This document shows, in pieces, positions 1 through 13,500 of a DNA stretch of 64,000 bases. The stretch is taken from NCBI RefSeq assembly GCF_022682495.2, contig NC_071391.1, positions 40,338,498 through 40,402,497 of the forward strand. Direction: 5' to 3'. How positions within the stretch are numbered: position 1 is the stretch's first letter; every line of letters starts with the position of its first letter. A program made the position numbers and the translations under genes. The stretch comes from Desmodus rotundus (taxonomy: Eukaryota; Chordata; Mammalia; Chiroptera; Phyllostomidae). The notes beneath the pieces are model-generated. The model saw only the letters and a list, made by a program, of their open reading frames with translations. It was not told the DNA's origin and did not search any database.

Positions 1-1094
1 GGAACGGATCCAAAAGACACCTCCAACTTGGGAAAGCACCAGTGGGGCTGCCATCAGCCCTGTTTTGTGAGGCTGGTGATGTTGGGAATCACTCTGAAGG
101 AAGAAGACAGAAATATCTCTTGTCTTTGCTTTAACCTGCCAAAGTCGGCACAGTTTTCGGGGCTGGGTGCCAAGTTGTGGGCACCCACACAGCCAGAAAC
201 CCTCACACACATATGGCAGCTGCAGCAGACAGCTGTTTGAAGAATCTTCCTACCAGAGGGAGATGGGGAGGTGGTGAGGGCCCCTGAGGAGGAAAGGGGA
301 CTCTGCAGCTACAAGGATGGGGGTGGTGAACGAAGTGGGATCCAGGAAGCGGCCCTACCTCCAGGTGTGCCCAAGGGCAAAGTCAGAGTGAAATAAGCAT
401 GAGGGGGAGAGGGAGGGGGGTGCAATCTCCTTGGCCATCTCTGCTTTCTTGCTTTCTCCTCTGCTCTTATTTATTTTTCCAGCTTCCCAGCTCCAGCACT
501 CATCCTATACCCCATTCTCAAAGGCCTCCCTACTAGCTGGAGACCCAAAGGAGGGTTGCTGGGAAAATACATTGTAAGCTTGGAGCTGCTGATAGCCATG
601 AGACAGGAAGAGCCTGCCTACTGTGGCATCAGCTCAGAGCAGAAACAGTGACAATGTCGCTTGAGCCCTTTAATTCAGCCATGCCTGAAACCCCTACACT
701 TTTTAACTAAGGGACCCCAAAGTTTGCATTTCGACTTAAGAAATTTTCAACTGGGCTTCTGTCACTTATAATAAAAACAACACAAATAAAATCCTACCTG
801 AAACATCCCCAGCATGTCTAGTACAATTTTCAAGGACAGGTCCTCTCCAAAAGCCAAGAAAGGATGCAGAGAACTTTAGCACAAAGCCACTTGACAGGGT
901 AAACTCAGAATCTAGAGACACCAGGCATGGACCAAGCTGGCTGGCAGCTGCCTCAGGAGGCCTTGGCTCCAAGGGGCAGGCGTGGGGGGAATGCGTGTAA
1001 AAGATGCTCAGGTTTAACTTACATTTCCTGCAGTTCTGTAGGGAGGCTTGGAGGAGGCATAGAGCAGCAACCGACAGGTTTCCCCGAAGCTGTC

Positions 1095-1285
1095 CCAGGC
1101 AACGATGATAGCTACCTTATGATGTGCTGTGTGTATTATTTCATGTAATCCTCACAGCAATCCTGAGAGGTAGATGTGTTACTGGCATCATTTTTCAGAT
1201 GAGGAATTGAAACTCACAGTGATGAAGCAACTTACTAATTGTATAGATAGTAAGTGGCAGAACAGGAATTGAAATCTAGTGTATT
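1095..1285 (-). repeat. MIR SINE fragment
   Basis: The stretch follows the reverse-complement MIR core in order: 'aatcctcacagcaatcctga', then 'ttcagatgaggaa', then 'agtaagtggcagaac'. It is strongly diverged, as expected for a repeat older than the placental radiation. A second short piece of the same kind follows at about 1448-1500. Confidence 0.6.
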
Positions 1286-3159
1286 GGATTCTAAAACCTG
1301 TGGTTTTAACACTAATATTATACTTCTTCCAAGATGGGTCAATGGGGTAGGAGAGCTTGGCTATGTGGAGAACGAATAACAATCTTTTCTGTTGGTATAG
1401 CCTTCCAGAGTTTACAAAGCCCAGATTTATATGCAATCTCACTGCACCCATTTTATAGATATGGAAACTCAGGCTTGGAGGTAGGAAGTGACTTGCTCGA
1501 AGTCATTTGGGCCAACTGGATAAACTGCCCAAGGCGATGCTCCTCACATGGAGCAGCCAGTGTGCAGTCTGCAGAAACTCATAGTGTGTATGGGCAGGGG
1601 TGGGGTCGGCCTCATCACACTGACCCATGCTTAAGGGCAGTGATGGTATCAGTCTGGCTAAGGAAGATCTCTGGCAGATGAGGGGATCAGCCCTTGCTGT
1701 GGCCACAGATCCAATTGCAGGACACAAATCCCAAGACGGCTAAGAGCTCTGCACTCACAAAAAGATTCCCAGCTCCAGCCAAGGCCCTATTTATTTTTCA
1801 GCAACACTTGATATGGACAAATTCCAGTTCAACCAGAGAGATTCAGCTTCCTGGTGTTCCCAGGGGGGCTCTAACAATGAAAGCAGCCCCTTTCTTCCAT
1901 TGGGCCATCCTCAGCAAAAAGGGCTGCAAGACTGAGCTGAGCTGCCTGAGGAGCAGGGAGTTGGAATCTGCCTGCCTGGCTTCCTCCCTGCGGATAGTCG
2001 CTGTCCCAGCTCGAGCCCCAGGGGCCCTCACTATTGGGCCTGTCCTGAGGCTTTGCCGAGCTCAGAGGCACCTATTGGAGAGAGACAAGGCAAGGCTGTC
2101 TTTCACTGTTCCCTGGGTGACTCTCGCCTGGAGGAGTGACCAGGCAGAGATCCAGGTGACAGGATAGCAGGGGCCAGGGCAGTCACTGTTGTTCACTGCT
2201 GGGAGTGTGCCAGGTGACTGGAAGGTAAGCTGCAATCCCATCCCCCTCCTCACTTTCCCCTCCAGGAGATACTCCTTTCTGTGTAGTTTTTTTTTGGGGG
2301 GGGGGTGCAGAGGGAGGGGAATCCCTGAAGCCAGGTGAGCAGGCTTCTGGATTTCTTTCCCCACAAGCTATCTGTGAGCTCTGAATCTAGGGCAGGCTTT
2401 GAAGGCAGGAACGGAGGGGGAAAAGCAGGTTCATGAAGTCAAACCAAGCCTTTCCAGGTCTGGAAGGTCCAGCACAGGTTCTGGGGGAGCAGACAGTAGG
2501 TCCTAGGTTTAAAGGCCCATCTCTACCACTTGCTTTCCTTGGGCAAGACCCTAACTCTTACCATACTTAGTATTTACTGAGAGCCTCCTACCTGCTTTGG
2601 ATTCAATGGTAAGGAAAAAAAAAAAAAAGACTTAGTTACCTTCTTGGAACTTACAATTAGTGAGGGAGATGGAGGTAAACATTAATCAAACAACCAATAA
2701 CAGATTCCCACCACCACCACTGTCACCAAAAAAGGCGCCATGTCGGGGAGAGATACATAGGACATGATTAGAGAGAATGCACCGTCTCCGGGAGGTTACA
2801 GAAGACTTTCCTAAAGAAACAGTAATGCGGCTGACATCTGGGAAGGCCAATAATGAAGTTGAGGGCTGTTTGTTTACTGAACAGAGTCAGAGGGTCATTC
2901 CATGCAGAGGAATAGGATATTTGAAGGTAGAATATTTGGCAAAAGGAAGAATGGCTCCTCTAAGGAACTGGACGAAGGCTCATGGTGGAGAAGCAGATGG
3001 GAGCAGACCGTGCAAGAATGTGGGTCTTTATTTTAGAGCACTAGGAAGCCTTCTGAGGTATGTCAAGCAGGGAGGTGAGATGCTCACACTTGCAGTTTGA
3101 AAACATTACTCTGGCAATAGCAAATGAGGAATTGGAACGGAACCAAAATCCAGGAGACC

Positions 3160-3330
3160 AGTTAAAAGGTCTCAGGTATTGGCCTGTAAAATGGGGATAA
3201 TGATAACACTGCGGCATAAGCTGTTGCCAAGATTCCATGAGCTACTACATTTTAAGTATTTCAATACCTGGCACATAGTAAACTGTTCAGTAAATGCCGT
3301 TATTGTTACTTTTATTGTTAGTTTCTACAG
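3160..3330 (+). repeat. MIR SINE fragment
   Basis: Matches the 3' half of MIR in sense orientation: 'tgtaaaatggggataatga', then 'cctggcacatagtaaac' and 'cagtaaatgccgttattgtta'. It lies just upstream of the NRIP3 CpG island. Confidence 0.65.
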
Positions 3331-4204
3331 AAAGTAGATCTTTCCATTCACGGCTATTCCAGTGAGATGGGCTGGGAGAGGGAAATGGTTGTTCCTACTA
3401 TGGAAATGCCGTTCTCACGAGTCACAACGTTGAGGCCAGAACCCAGGATGTCCGAAGGCCGTATTAGAATGGCTTGAGAGTATGAATCACGAAGAAAACC
3501 AATTGATCCTGGAAACAAGCTGGAGAGATGGTAAGTCCTAGTGCTGGCTGAGAAGACGTGCTTTTCTGCCAGGTGTTCCACAGAGCAGGTGTAAGGCTCG
3601 CACTCGTGTGCAGTCGCGCGGAGGGACCCTCGCCTCTGCTTTGCCCCGGGCTGACCTGCAGGTTTCCGCCCCGCCCGGCTTCCCGGGCAGAGGGTGCCAG
3701 GAGGAGGGAGGGTCCCCGGAAGGCCAGCTCCAACCCGCCCGCAGAAGCTGCCCCCTCCCCAGTCACGTGGCCTGGTGGGTGGGGACCGACCTGAAGTTAG
3801 AGAAATCCCGAGCGATCCCAAGTTCTGAGTGCGCCGCGCGTACTCCCGAGCCCGGGCCGAGGGCGGGGGGCATCGGAAAGAGGGGCGGAGGTGGCAATTT
3901 GCGAAGCCGAGCGGCGGCGCGGGCGGCGGGACGCGGGGCATGGCCCAGCTGTCGGTGATCCCGGGGTCGGCCACTGCGTGGACTGGTGAGGGGGAATCCG
4001 CGGGCGGCAGCGGCTAGGGTCTAAGAGGCTGCTCCGGCATCGGGCACCACACCCCATCCTGGTCTGGAGGATGCGGACACCCACAATAGGAGGGGCAGCG
4101 GGGTAAAGAGACCGCGGTGGACACTTGGCGCCTCGGGTCAGTCCCGCTAGCTTCACTCCTGACCGGCTCTAACCCCAGGTCAGGGTGACGCCGGGATGCT
4201 CGGC

Positions 4205-4212
4205 TGACGTCA
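4205..4212 (+). promoter_or_regulatory. NRIP3: CRE (distal), perfect TGACGTCA palindrome
   Basis: Full 8-bp cAMP response element, the binding site of CREB/ATF dimers, about 115 bp upstream of the TATA box. It is one of two identical copies in the promoter. Confidence 0.75.
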
Positions 4213-4303
4213 ACGCTGGGAGCCGCTCGCCGGCCGGGGGCGCTGTGTCCCCTCCGGGCGTGGTGCCGGCCCCGCCCCCCGCGCGCGCAGTGGCTGCTCT
4301 CCG

Positions 4304-4311
4304 TGACGTCA
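4304..4311 (+). promoter_or_regulatory. NRIP3: CRE (proximal), perfect TGACGTCA palindrome
   Basis: Second full CRE, only 8 bp upstream of the TATA box and 99 bp from the distal copy. A CRE beside a TATA box is the arrangement known from strongly cAMP/Ca2+-inducible promoters. Confidence 0.8.
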
Positions 4312-4319
4312 TGCTCGGC

Positions 4320-4325
4320 TATAAA
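4320..4325 (+). promoter_or_regulatory. NRIP3: TATA box of NRIP3
   Basis: 'ctataaagag' sits about 100 bp before the start codon inside the CpG island. Usual spacing puts the transcription start near 4348-4355, giving a 5' UTR of about 75 nt with no upstream ATG in it. Confidence 0.7.
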
Positions 4326-4425
4326 GAGCGCGGCGCGCGGTTCCCCGGACGCTGGAGGAGCTCGAGGACCGGGGTGGCCGGGGTTCTGGGAGCGGCGCGG
4401 CCCCCGGTCCGCGGGCGTCTCAGCG

Positions 4426-4599
4426 ATGTTTTACTCAGGGCTCCTCACCGAAGGCGGCCGCAAGGAGACCGATATGCGGGAGGCGGCGTCGCTGCGGCAG
4501 CAGCGCCGGATGAAGCAGGCCGTGCAGTTCATCCACAAGGACTCGGCCGACCTATTGCCCCTGGACGGCCTCAAGAAGCTGGGCTCGTCCAAGGACACG
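4426..4599 (+). CDS. NRIP3: NRIP3 coding exon 1
   Basis: 58 codons ending at GGACACG|gtgagc, phase 0. It encodes a basic, probably helical N-terminus (DMREAASLRQQRRMKQAVQF). Confidence 0.95.
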
Positions 4600-7500
4600 G
4601 TGAGCCCCGCGACCGCGCCCGCCTCGGGATCCCCGCGCGCGGCGGCCTCCCGGGGCCCGCCCGTGGCCGCTAGCCGCTTTCACTGAGTCACCGCCCCTGC
4701 CCGCCGCTGCCCTCTGTCTCGCTGTTCTCCGTCGCCTTGCTTCAGTGTCTGTGTCTCGCAGGGTTCCATCGTGGCTTTTCTAGCTCGCGCCTCCCCTTGG
4801 CTCTGCTTCCTCCCTCGAGGTCTGCTCTTGAGTAGAAAAGACCCTGGCCTGCCTTCTTGCCCTCGAGTAGCCTTTCCTTCCCGTTATTCGCAGTACAGAT
4901 CTTGATCTCAGGGGCTGGAGCCTCGCAGCCAGGGCAGCCCCACAGGCTGCTTGGCCGGTGCTGTGACCTCCCAGTGGGTGTGAGGAGAGGACGAATTGGG
5001 AAGCGGGGTGGGTTTCTTCGTAGTCACCATACCAGATGACTTCTGTTAAATCCATTTTCCCCTATGCAAAATTTTCTCCGTTTGATTTGGGTCTTACCTA
5101 CGTTTGACCTTGCATCCTGCAGTGTGGGACAGGAAAGAAGGGTCGAACGTGAAGATTTCCCGAACCCCAAACATCTCTTCATTATAATCATTTCTTTTCC
5201 ACCTCCCCCCACCCCACCCCAGAGGGGATGGACGTGGGAACCCAGGGGTCTCCATCTCACTGACCCTCTAACGTGTGGGGCTGGGGCCGGTGCAGGCTTT
5301 TTCTAGGAGGGTTGTTTTTCCGCTTTAAGGAGAACCCCCCAGGACTGGAAGTCTGGGTTCAAAGACCATGCTGCCCTCTAGCTATAGAAGGGGGACGGAT
5401 GGCTAAGGGCCACTAGTTTAAAAAACTGTATTTGACTCTCGTCCTTCAGTCACTGTAGTGATCCTGGGCCGAATTTATGTTTAGCTTTGTAGTTTTATCT
5501 GTAGTTTTCTTGTAGTTTACTTGTCTTCTTAAATTCCATAACCATTTTATTCATTGGGGCAATAACTTATGAAACATTAATTGAATGTCTTTTAAATAGG
5601 TATTCTGTAATTTTTCCAGTGGGTTTTTTTTTGTCTGTTTGGTTTTTTTTGGCTTTTGGAATGTTTAATTTGGTGGGGAGGGGGGCGCATATCAGCCTGG
5701 TTCACTGAAATTGCCATTTCCAGCTCAAGAATAACTATTGAGGGCAGGGTTCTGAATCATTTTTCTTTTTAAAAAACAACCCTAATGACACGCAGATACC
5801 AATATCAGATTTGCCCTCCTTATCGTGATGAGAGTCATTTATGTGCAGGAAGGTCTACCCAGTTATCTTGCTCTGTTTTTTCAAAGGTGTTTTTCCTGCA
5901 CAAGTGACAGGGACATTTAATTCATGCTTGCTTAGAGTGGTGACTGAAATGTATTCCAGAAAAAAAAGATAACTCTCTTTCTTCCCTTCTTTCACTTTAA
6001 AGCAGTTTAGATTTATTTAGCAAATCAGGTCCAAGTCTTCTTACATTCAGGCCAAAATAATCCTAGTTCCTGGAAGCCACAGGAACCAATAAGAAGAAAG
6101 TATTAGGAAAAGGAGTAAAATGTGGAATCTTTTTCTTCCCTTCATTCTGGGTTTAAGATACGATTGAAATTTGGTTGTCCCAACCTGTCAAGCAGCTTCC
6201 TGTCCCTGAGAAACTAGCATTCCCTTCTGCCTAGCATCCCTTGTACCACTTCATCCTGTGTAGGAAGAATTCCATCTGCCTTTCTGACTCCAGTCTGTCT
6301 CATCTGAACCACACAGAAGCTGATTAGCAGTAGACTGGAAGATGGAAGCATCCTCAGAAAGCGGGTTATTGCCAAGGATGCGACACACAGCAGTTTACTG
6401 TGAGACCCTGCACGGTGGTCCATACTTTCTGCACCTCTGCCCCCCTTTGCCACAGACTCGATATCCCTCTCTCACTGTTCTCACACCTGTAACGTGCAGA
6501 TGATTGCGCAGAAGAGTTAGAACAGGTCCCAGCCTGGCCGACTACGGTTGGGCTAGGAGAGCTGTGAGCCCCGGAGTGAGATGGCTTGCTTAAGCGCTCC
6601 TGGAACTGATTTTACTGCCTCAATATAATCTCAGAATAACCTTAGAAGTATTCTGTCACTTCACGTTAAGGGTATATCTGATATACAGACCAGTGTGGAC
6701 TCAGTGTTTTCACACTGAAGTGAAATTTTGAGGATGCCAGCGTTGACTGAAGAGGTACATAGTACCAACTCAATAGAAGGAGGACAAGAATAAGGAGGGG
6801 ATGGCACCAGGGAGAGACAAGGGGAAAAATAAATTAGCTTTAATTGACTCAGGGGTATGTGCCAGTGAGAAGATGGTGGGTTGTTTTTTTTCCTACTAGT
6901 GACTTATATTCAATGATATTGCTGGGTTTTCCAAATTATCTACCTTTTGCCAAGCTGTGTCTGTAACTTTTGCTATTTGATGCTAGCCTGCCAACTTTTT
7001 TTGGATCAGCAGAGAGCACCAGGTGGCAATCAAATGTGGTCTTGTTCTCTTGGCCCCAGGGAAGTGCCTTTGCCCTCTTTCTGTTTGTGTGCAGTTGGCT
7101 GCTACAAAGTCTGCTATGCAAATTAATTGCATAATTAACTTATTTCTTATGTCTGGCTCTCTTATTTTGTGTATCCTTTCATCTTGTGCTGGGTTTTTTT
7201 TTTTTCTGTCTAATGTTAAGAGCCAAAATCAGAGGTGTGAGTAATATTTTATTTGAGTTATTTTTTTTTAAGTTGATGAAACTGGAGAAAAATAACTTCA
7301 CTCTTGGAGTTTCTTTTGTTTTCATTACCAGGTTCATAAATGCTTTTCTCATGGAAGTAAGGACTTTTTAAGTTTTAAAAACAGTCATGTCATAGGATAA
7401 TGCTCAGTCTCTCCAATATAATAATATTAGTGAGCATCAGGCCAAATCCGTAGCTGTCTAGCAATAAAAGGTGTTTTGTGTTCCTATCTATGGTTGATTC

Positions 7501-10500
7501 TGCTTATAACCAAATGCCTTAGTGCAACTCACTAGAATTAGGAATGAAGGCCAGGGGAAGGACGGTGGAACACGACAAAGCCAACCGACCGTGAAATGAC
7601 TAGCCCTGTACTCTGAATGTCTGGTCTACCTGATCAGAATCCGTCAGAGCAGTGCCACCCGTGGCACCCCGTAGTTTAGCTATTCATAATGCCACAAGAC
7701 ATCCGTAATGCTACAGGCTTTCAACCAAAGAACTTTGGCGCCTTGAAAAGGAACATGAAATACCAGGATAACACCAGGGTCTGGTGCAAACTGCAGATTT
7801 TCAGAGCTGTGATTGCATCCTAATTATAGCAAACATTATTTGAATACTTGCTGTGGTCAGAATACTCGCTAGGTGCTAAAACCACAAAAAAGAAGACAGC
7901 AAAGTTTCTCTCTGTAGGGAGTTTACAGATTAGAGGAAGAACAGAGCAGATTAATTTGTTCTACAATATTTATTGAATACTTATTACATGTTAGACAATA
8001 ATATAGGCATTCAAGGTATAAGAGTGAACCAAACAGAGTTCCTGCCCTTATGGAACTTACATTCTTGTTCAGAGAAGGCAGAAAGTAAAAACAGGTAAAT
8101 ATATGTCAAGTAGCGATAGGTACTGTGGAGAAAATAAACCAGGGTAAGGGGATAGGGAGTGCAGTGAGTGGCCGGGGTAGGGTAGGGTAGGACCTTGCTA
8201 TTTTATATGGGGTGGTCAGGGAAGGCATCTCTGATAAGATTTCATTTTAAAAGATACTGAAGGAAATTAGCAAAATATCTTGATGAAGAACGTTCTAGGC
8301 AGAAAGAACAGCAAGTGCAAATGCCTGAATTATCAGTGTGCTTGGTGTGATTGAAGAATTATGAGAAGGTCATTCTGGCCAGAGCAAAATGAGCAAGAGG
8401 TAGGGTGACAGGAGACAACATCAGAGAGGTGGTGGGAAGCCAGAGTACTTAGGTCATTGTGTAGCTGTTTTGCTTTTAATCCAATATGGAAAGCCAGTGT
8501 AAGACTTTGGGCAGAGGGGTGACATGACATGACTTATTTTGTAAAAATGTTCCTTAGATCACTGTGTGGATTAGGCTGCAGAGGGGCAAGAGTAGAAGCC
8601 AGCAGACTGATTAGGTGCCAGATGAAGGTGGCTCACAGCAGTGTGATAGCAGTGCAGGGGACCAGAAAAGATCAGGTGCTGGATATATTTTGAAGGCAGA
8701 ACTGACAAGTTTACTTGATGGATTGGATTAAGGATCTGAAAGAAAGAGTATCATGAATGACCTCAAGGTTTTTGATCTGGCAGTTGGAAGAATAAACTTG
8801 TAATTTACTGAACTGGGTAAGACTACAGGAGGAGCAGGTTAGGGACAGAGAATAAGAATCAGGAGGAGTGCAAAGGGGGAAAAATTGGGACAACTGTAAT
8901 AGAATAACAATAATTTTTTAAAAATCAGGAATCTGATTTTTGAACCAGTTTGGGATATCTCTTAGTTATTTAAGTGTACCTATAGACAGTTCCCAAGAAG
9001 GAATACCACCAGGAAGCCTATGCTAGTTGCCAAGATGTTACAGTCATTAAATGCTAGAGGAGTTCAGCAGAAGAAGGGATTACTCTGGCCTGGTGTGACG
9101 ACAGTGATGGAGACCAGCATCCGATTATAGCTTCATCGTTCCCTGGTGAGGACATTGACTACGAAATGATTAGGAGAGGAGGCTGCCTCCAGAGTATGCC
9201 CTATAGAACCCCAGAGTAAGATGAACTTACTTACAGGTTATCTGGTCCAATTCCATGCCTCTATGTGCATTCTTTCTAACAAAAGTACAGCCTGCCATGG
9301 CAGCTAAGAAACCACCATCTCAGACCAATCCACAAGCAGGTAGCAATCAGGAATAAGACTGTTCTCTTTGAAATAATGTGTCCATTGGATCACAAGGCAA
9401 GGCAAAGAGACAGAACACAGAAGACCTGGGCAATGTGACAGCCTGCCTAACATATAGGTCCCCATGTGTTTTTGAGCAACTGCAAGCCCAAGACCAAACT
9501 GTCTATATTCCCATGGGGTACAATGGGTCACATGTTGTATATTCAACTGGTAAATAAAGAAGATGAAGCATAGATTCTAGTGCCCTTTTACATTTCCAAG
9601 ATTGGATAGAGACATGTATACTGGGCTTGAAGTGAGAGTCAATCAGGAGTCCATGTTTATCTGCAGAGTAGAATGATTCATGCTCTTTTAGGGGAAAAAA
9701 ATTGAATGGTAACCAGCTTCAATTTTAGGCTACGTATAAGAATTTAATGTATATACACATACGTACACTAACGTTTGAGTGCTTATGCAGATCATGTTGT
9801 TGAATCCTCACCACAGCACTACAAGGTACTTACTAACTTGACCTCAGCTCTGTCTGAATCCAAAGCATATAGTTTTAAGTACTACGCTAAGTCAGGAGTT
9901 GGCAAACTTTTTCTGTAAAGGACCAGCTAGTAACTATTTTTTTTTTTTGTTTGTAGGCTGAACAGTCTCTGTCTCGACTATTCAACTCTGCTGTTGTACA
10001 AAAGCAGCCATAGACAGTTTATGAGTTTTATTTACAGAAACAAGCAGCAGACTGGATTTGGTTTGGGGGCTGCATTTACTGACCCCTATCTCTGGCGGTT
10101 CTAACTGTGGTTCTATTGCTAGCTAGAAACCTGGGTTTCTCCTCTGGAAGTAAATGCTACAAAGAAGGCAGACTTCTGTCATCCTCCCTGTTTTCCACTC
10201 TGGTCCATTCTGTGGACCAGAGAATTCCATTAGTTTGATTCTGTCTGGGTTCAGTGCAGCATAGGTAAAGCGATTGAGAAAGTAGCCTTAGAAGTTCTCG
10301 CTCAAATCATATTGTGTGGCATCCTGCAGTATAATCTATTTCCTTTCCCCCCGCTTTCTTCCCACCTACAGCCTAATTAGAAGAGATAATTAAGCAAACT
10401 GTATGCCAGATTGAGGAACCTCCGCTATTTCCACCCAGAAAACAGCACTGCCCACAGAGCCCATTTCCTTCGGAAGCTCCTGACGGTGATGGCGGCAGCA

Positions 10501-13500
10501 CATTTGAGCTCGCCGGCTTAGCGTTTAGGTGCCTGAACCCTGGTTAGGGCTTAGCAGCAACATGTCAGAAACGGTAGAGAACCAGGGACCGCTTAGGTTA
10601 GCAGTTGCCTTGTGCGCTAAAGCATACAGAAGGATTCATGTCAGGAGGAGGACCTGAGAAGTATGCCCTAGAGGCCATCAGAGCACCTGCAGCACCTGCC
10701 TAGCTGATTACTAGTGTGTATCTTGAAGGATATCAGGAATGTAGAAGACAGTCCTTGGAAAGCCAGTATTTCAATAAACATAAAGAAATGAACCACTTAA
10801 GCAAATCTTCACAGCAACAGTCATGGAGTGTGAACTCAAGTAGTACAAACTATGTAATGTACAAGAACTGGAGGGATTCTGAAAGGAAGAACTAAATGAT
10901 GTTCATCAAGAAAGTCTTTTTGAAGACGTAAAGGCTAGAGATTGGTTTGTTCATTCCTATATCAAGAGTTGGGGATATAGCTGTGATCAAGACAAGATCC
11001 CTGCCCTTGCGGAGTTAGCACTGTAGTTGGGGGAATGAAATAGTAAACAAGTAAATAAACAACTTTTTGATTTATTGATTTTATCATTACCTATTGATTT
11101 TCTGTTATAATAGATGAAGTTTTGATTCTCCTACACCTCCCCATCATGTCTCTCTCCTACTATACCAACGTTCTCTCTCTCTTTTTTAAAAGATTTTATT
11201 TACTAATTTTTAGAGAAAGGGGAGGGGAGGGAGACAGAGAGGAAGAGAAATATCAATGTGTGGTTGCCTCTCTCGCACCCCCTACTGGGGACCTGGCCCG
11301 CAACCCAGGCATGTGCCCTGACTGGGAATTGAACCTGTGACTCTTTGGTTCTCCTGCCAGCACTCAATCCACTGAGCCACACCAGCCAGGGCTACACCAA
11401 CATTCTATTAAATAACTGTTTTGGGTCAAATCAGCATGTACTGCTTACATTATTATGACTACATTCACGTTATTCACAGTTGAGTCAAATAATGTATTTT
11501 AATTATGTCTCCTTTTTCATACACATACTTATCTTTCTCAAAATTATTAATTGCCTATTTCATTCATTCAGTTTTCTATGTAAAATTTAAATCTACTTCA
11601 AATACCATAAAACTGAAGATGACCTAGCAGGTCCATTTCTTTTTTTTTATATGTCTTGGAGACATCCTTCCTGGAGCCCTCTACCTTCCCATTTCCTTTT
11701 GGACTGGTTGCTCTCAAGACCTGCTGCACAATCTATATCCTCGACGTTTCCTTCACCACCATTCTCAGAATTTCCTCTGCCTGTCTTCTCTATTGGATCC
11801 TTTATTTCTTGGATCCTACGCCTTTCCCCCCTTGTTCTTTGATTTCCCTCGCTTTGGTGGAATATGTCCTTCAGGAGCTCCTTGAGGATGTATGGATGTA
11901 TGGGAAGTACCTGCTGAGTCTTGATTGATAGTTTGGCTAGGTTTAGAATGTATGTACTGTCAAGTTTTTTAAAAGCATTATTTCAGTGTCTTTTAGCTTC
12001 CATTATCACCATTGTCTTTTAGCTTCCAATGGCACAGTCCTGTGCCATTCTGGTTCCTAATCCTTTGTATTTGGATCATTTTCTTCTCTTTGGAAGCTTT
12101 TAGAACCTTTGTCATCTATAATACTCCAGAAATTCAGAGCGATGTGAAATCTTGGTGTGGATCTTTTTTCTTTTTCCCTTCATTGTGCAAGGCTCAGTGT
12201 GGGCCCTTTCAGTCTTTAAACTCATAGCCTTCGGTTCTGGCTTAATATGCTGTGCCATCCTCTCTTAGTTGCTTTAGAAATCCGACAGTGCATACTTTCT
12301 AAACCTAGCCAAACTGTCAGCCAGAGTCTTTTGATTTACTCTTACAAGAGGAATAAACTTCTGGCATTCTTCCCAGTCATCTGTGTCAAGCGGGAGTCTT
12401 ATGCAGGCTTTATACTAATCTGTTTCCTACCTTAATCATGCCCTCCAACTATAGAGGTTCTAACACCTCGAGCTCCACAGCCTTTCCAGGGTTTTAGTTT
12501 GAGTGGGAAAATGCTTTGATAGTTAGACTCCAAAATATATAATAGCTCAAACATAATAGTTTATTTTTTCTTAAGTAACAGTACTATTGGAAAGGTCCAT
12601 CCTCCCATAGTCATTTAGGGACCCAGGCTGGCAGTGACTCTTGTGTCTTTAACATGTGACCTCCAAGAAGGTTACCCTAGGGGTCATCTCCATGCCAGCC
12701 AATCAGAAGAGGAAAAGAATATGGAGGCGTTTATACAGGAGATTTTCATGGGCCAGGTCTGGAAGTGGCACATGGCACTTCTACCCATATTCTCTTTGCT
12801 AGAACTCAGTCATGTGGGCTTGCATGCCCCACTGCAGGGAGGCTGGGAAACATGATCTAGGTATCTACCCGGCAAGAAGGGGAGAACATGGATTTTGATG
12901 AGCAGCGGGCAGTCTCTGCCACTCCAGCGCTCTGTGGAGTAGAATGGTGTGACTCGCTTAGCTTTCTCTAGTCTAGGTTCCTTACCACTTTTCTGTCTGC
13001 CCTTCAGATTCCAAAGTTTTGTCAGCACCTCTTTCTTTTTTTGTTGTTTTCTTTACTGTTCCCTTTGTTCTTTTGGTTTAAGCCTTTCTTATTCCTTCAC
13101 TATCATTTCAGTGAAATATTGTTTCAAAGAAGAAGCGTGTAGTCACACTGTCATTGAAAACATGCAGGCATAATAAAATGACCACACAAACACACTCTGA
13201 GGTTCATACGGGTTTAATGGCTGTGAATTTTCAATTCTCGAACTATACTATGAATACGTTTAGTTACAAAAATAAACGAAGAGAATTAGTACTGACAGAA
13301 AATGCCTTTCATATGTTAAACAAGAATAGAAAATTTTAGAAGTGTTATAGTACGATTCTATTTCTGTACATGTTTGTAACTGTATTAAAATTCTTTTAAA
13401 GGATATACTTCTAAATTTAATGATTGTTATTTGTAGGCAGGAGTTGAGAGGTTGGGGAGCCTGTCCTTTTTAATTTTACATACTTCCGTGATATGTGCAT

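Larger units (their letters stand above)
1..3600. other. Intergenic region upstream of NRIP3
   Basis: No gene could be supported here. Short open frames lack flanking splice sites and do not resemble known proteins. The visible content is old interspersed repeats (MIR fragments near 1.1-1.5 kb and 3.16-3.33 kb), a short A-run near 2618-2630 and a G-run near 2294-2306. In human the gene beyond this side is SCUBE2; none of its EGF or CUB exons was recognised. Confidence 0.6.
3600..4720. promoter_or_regulatory. NRIP3: CpG island at the NRIP3 5' end
   Basis: Very GC-rich DNA dense in CpG, in sharp contrast to the flanks. It spans the proximal promoter, the 5' UTR, coding exon 1 and the start of intron 1. 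It contains GC-box-like 'ccccgcccccc' near 4270, two CREs and a TATA box. Several long open frames inside it on both strands are explained by GC richness and are not called as genes. Confidence 0.85.

Noticed and set aside
3354..3974. 206-codon minus-strand open frame in the NRIP3 CpG island
   Set aside because: GC-rich, CpG-dense DNA lacks stop codons by composition. No recognisable domain, no conserved start, and it overlaps promoter sequence.
4185..4673. 162-codon plus-strand frame overlapping NRIP3 exon 1
   Set aside because: It starts upstream of the TATA box and runs through the exon 1 donor in another frame; the real NRIP3 frame explains the region.
13140..13430. Possible extra exon or retrocopy in NRIP3 intron 1
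   Set aside because: AT-rich with a short open frame only; no splice pair or homologous product.
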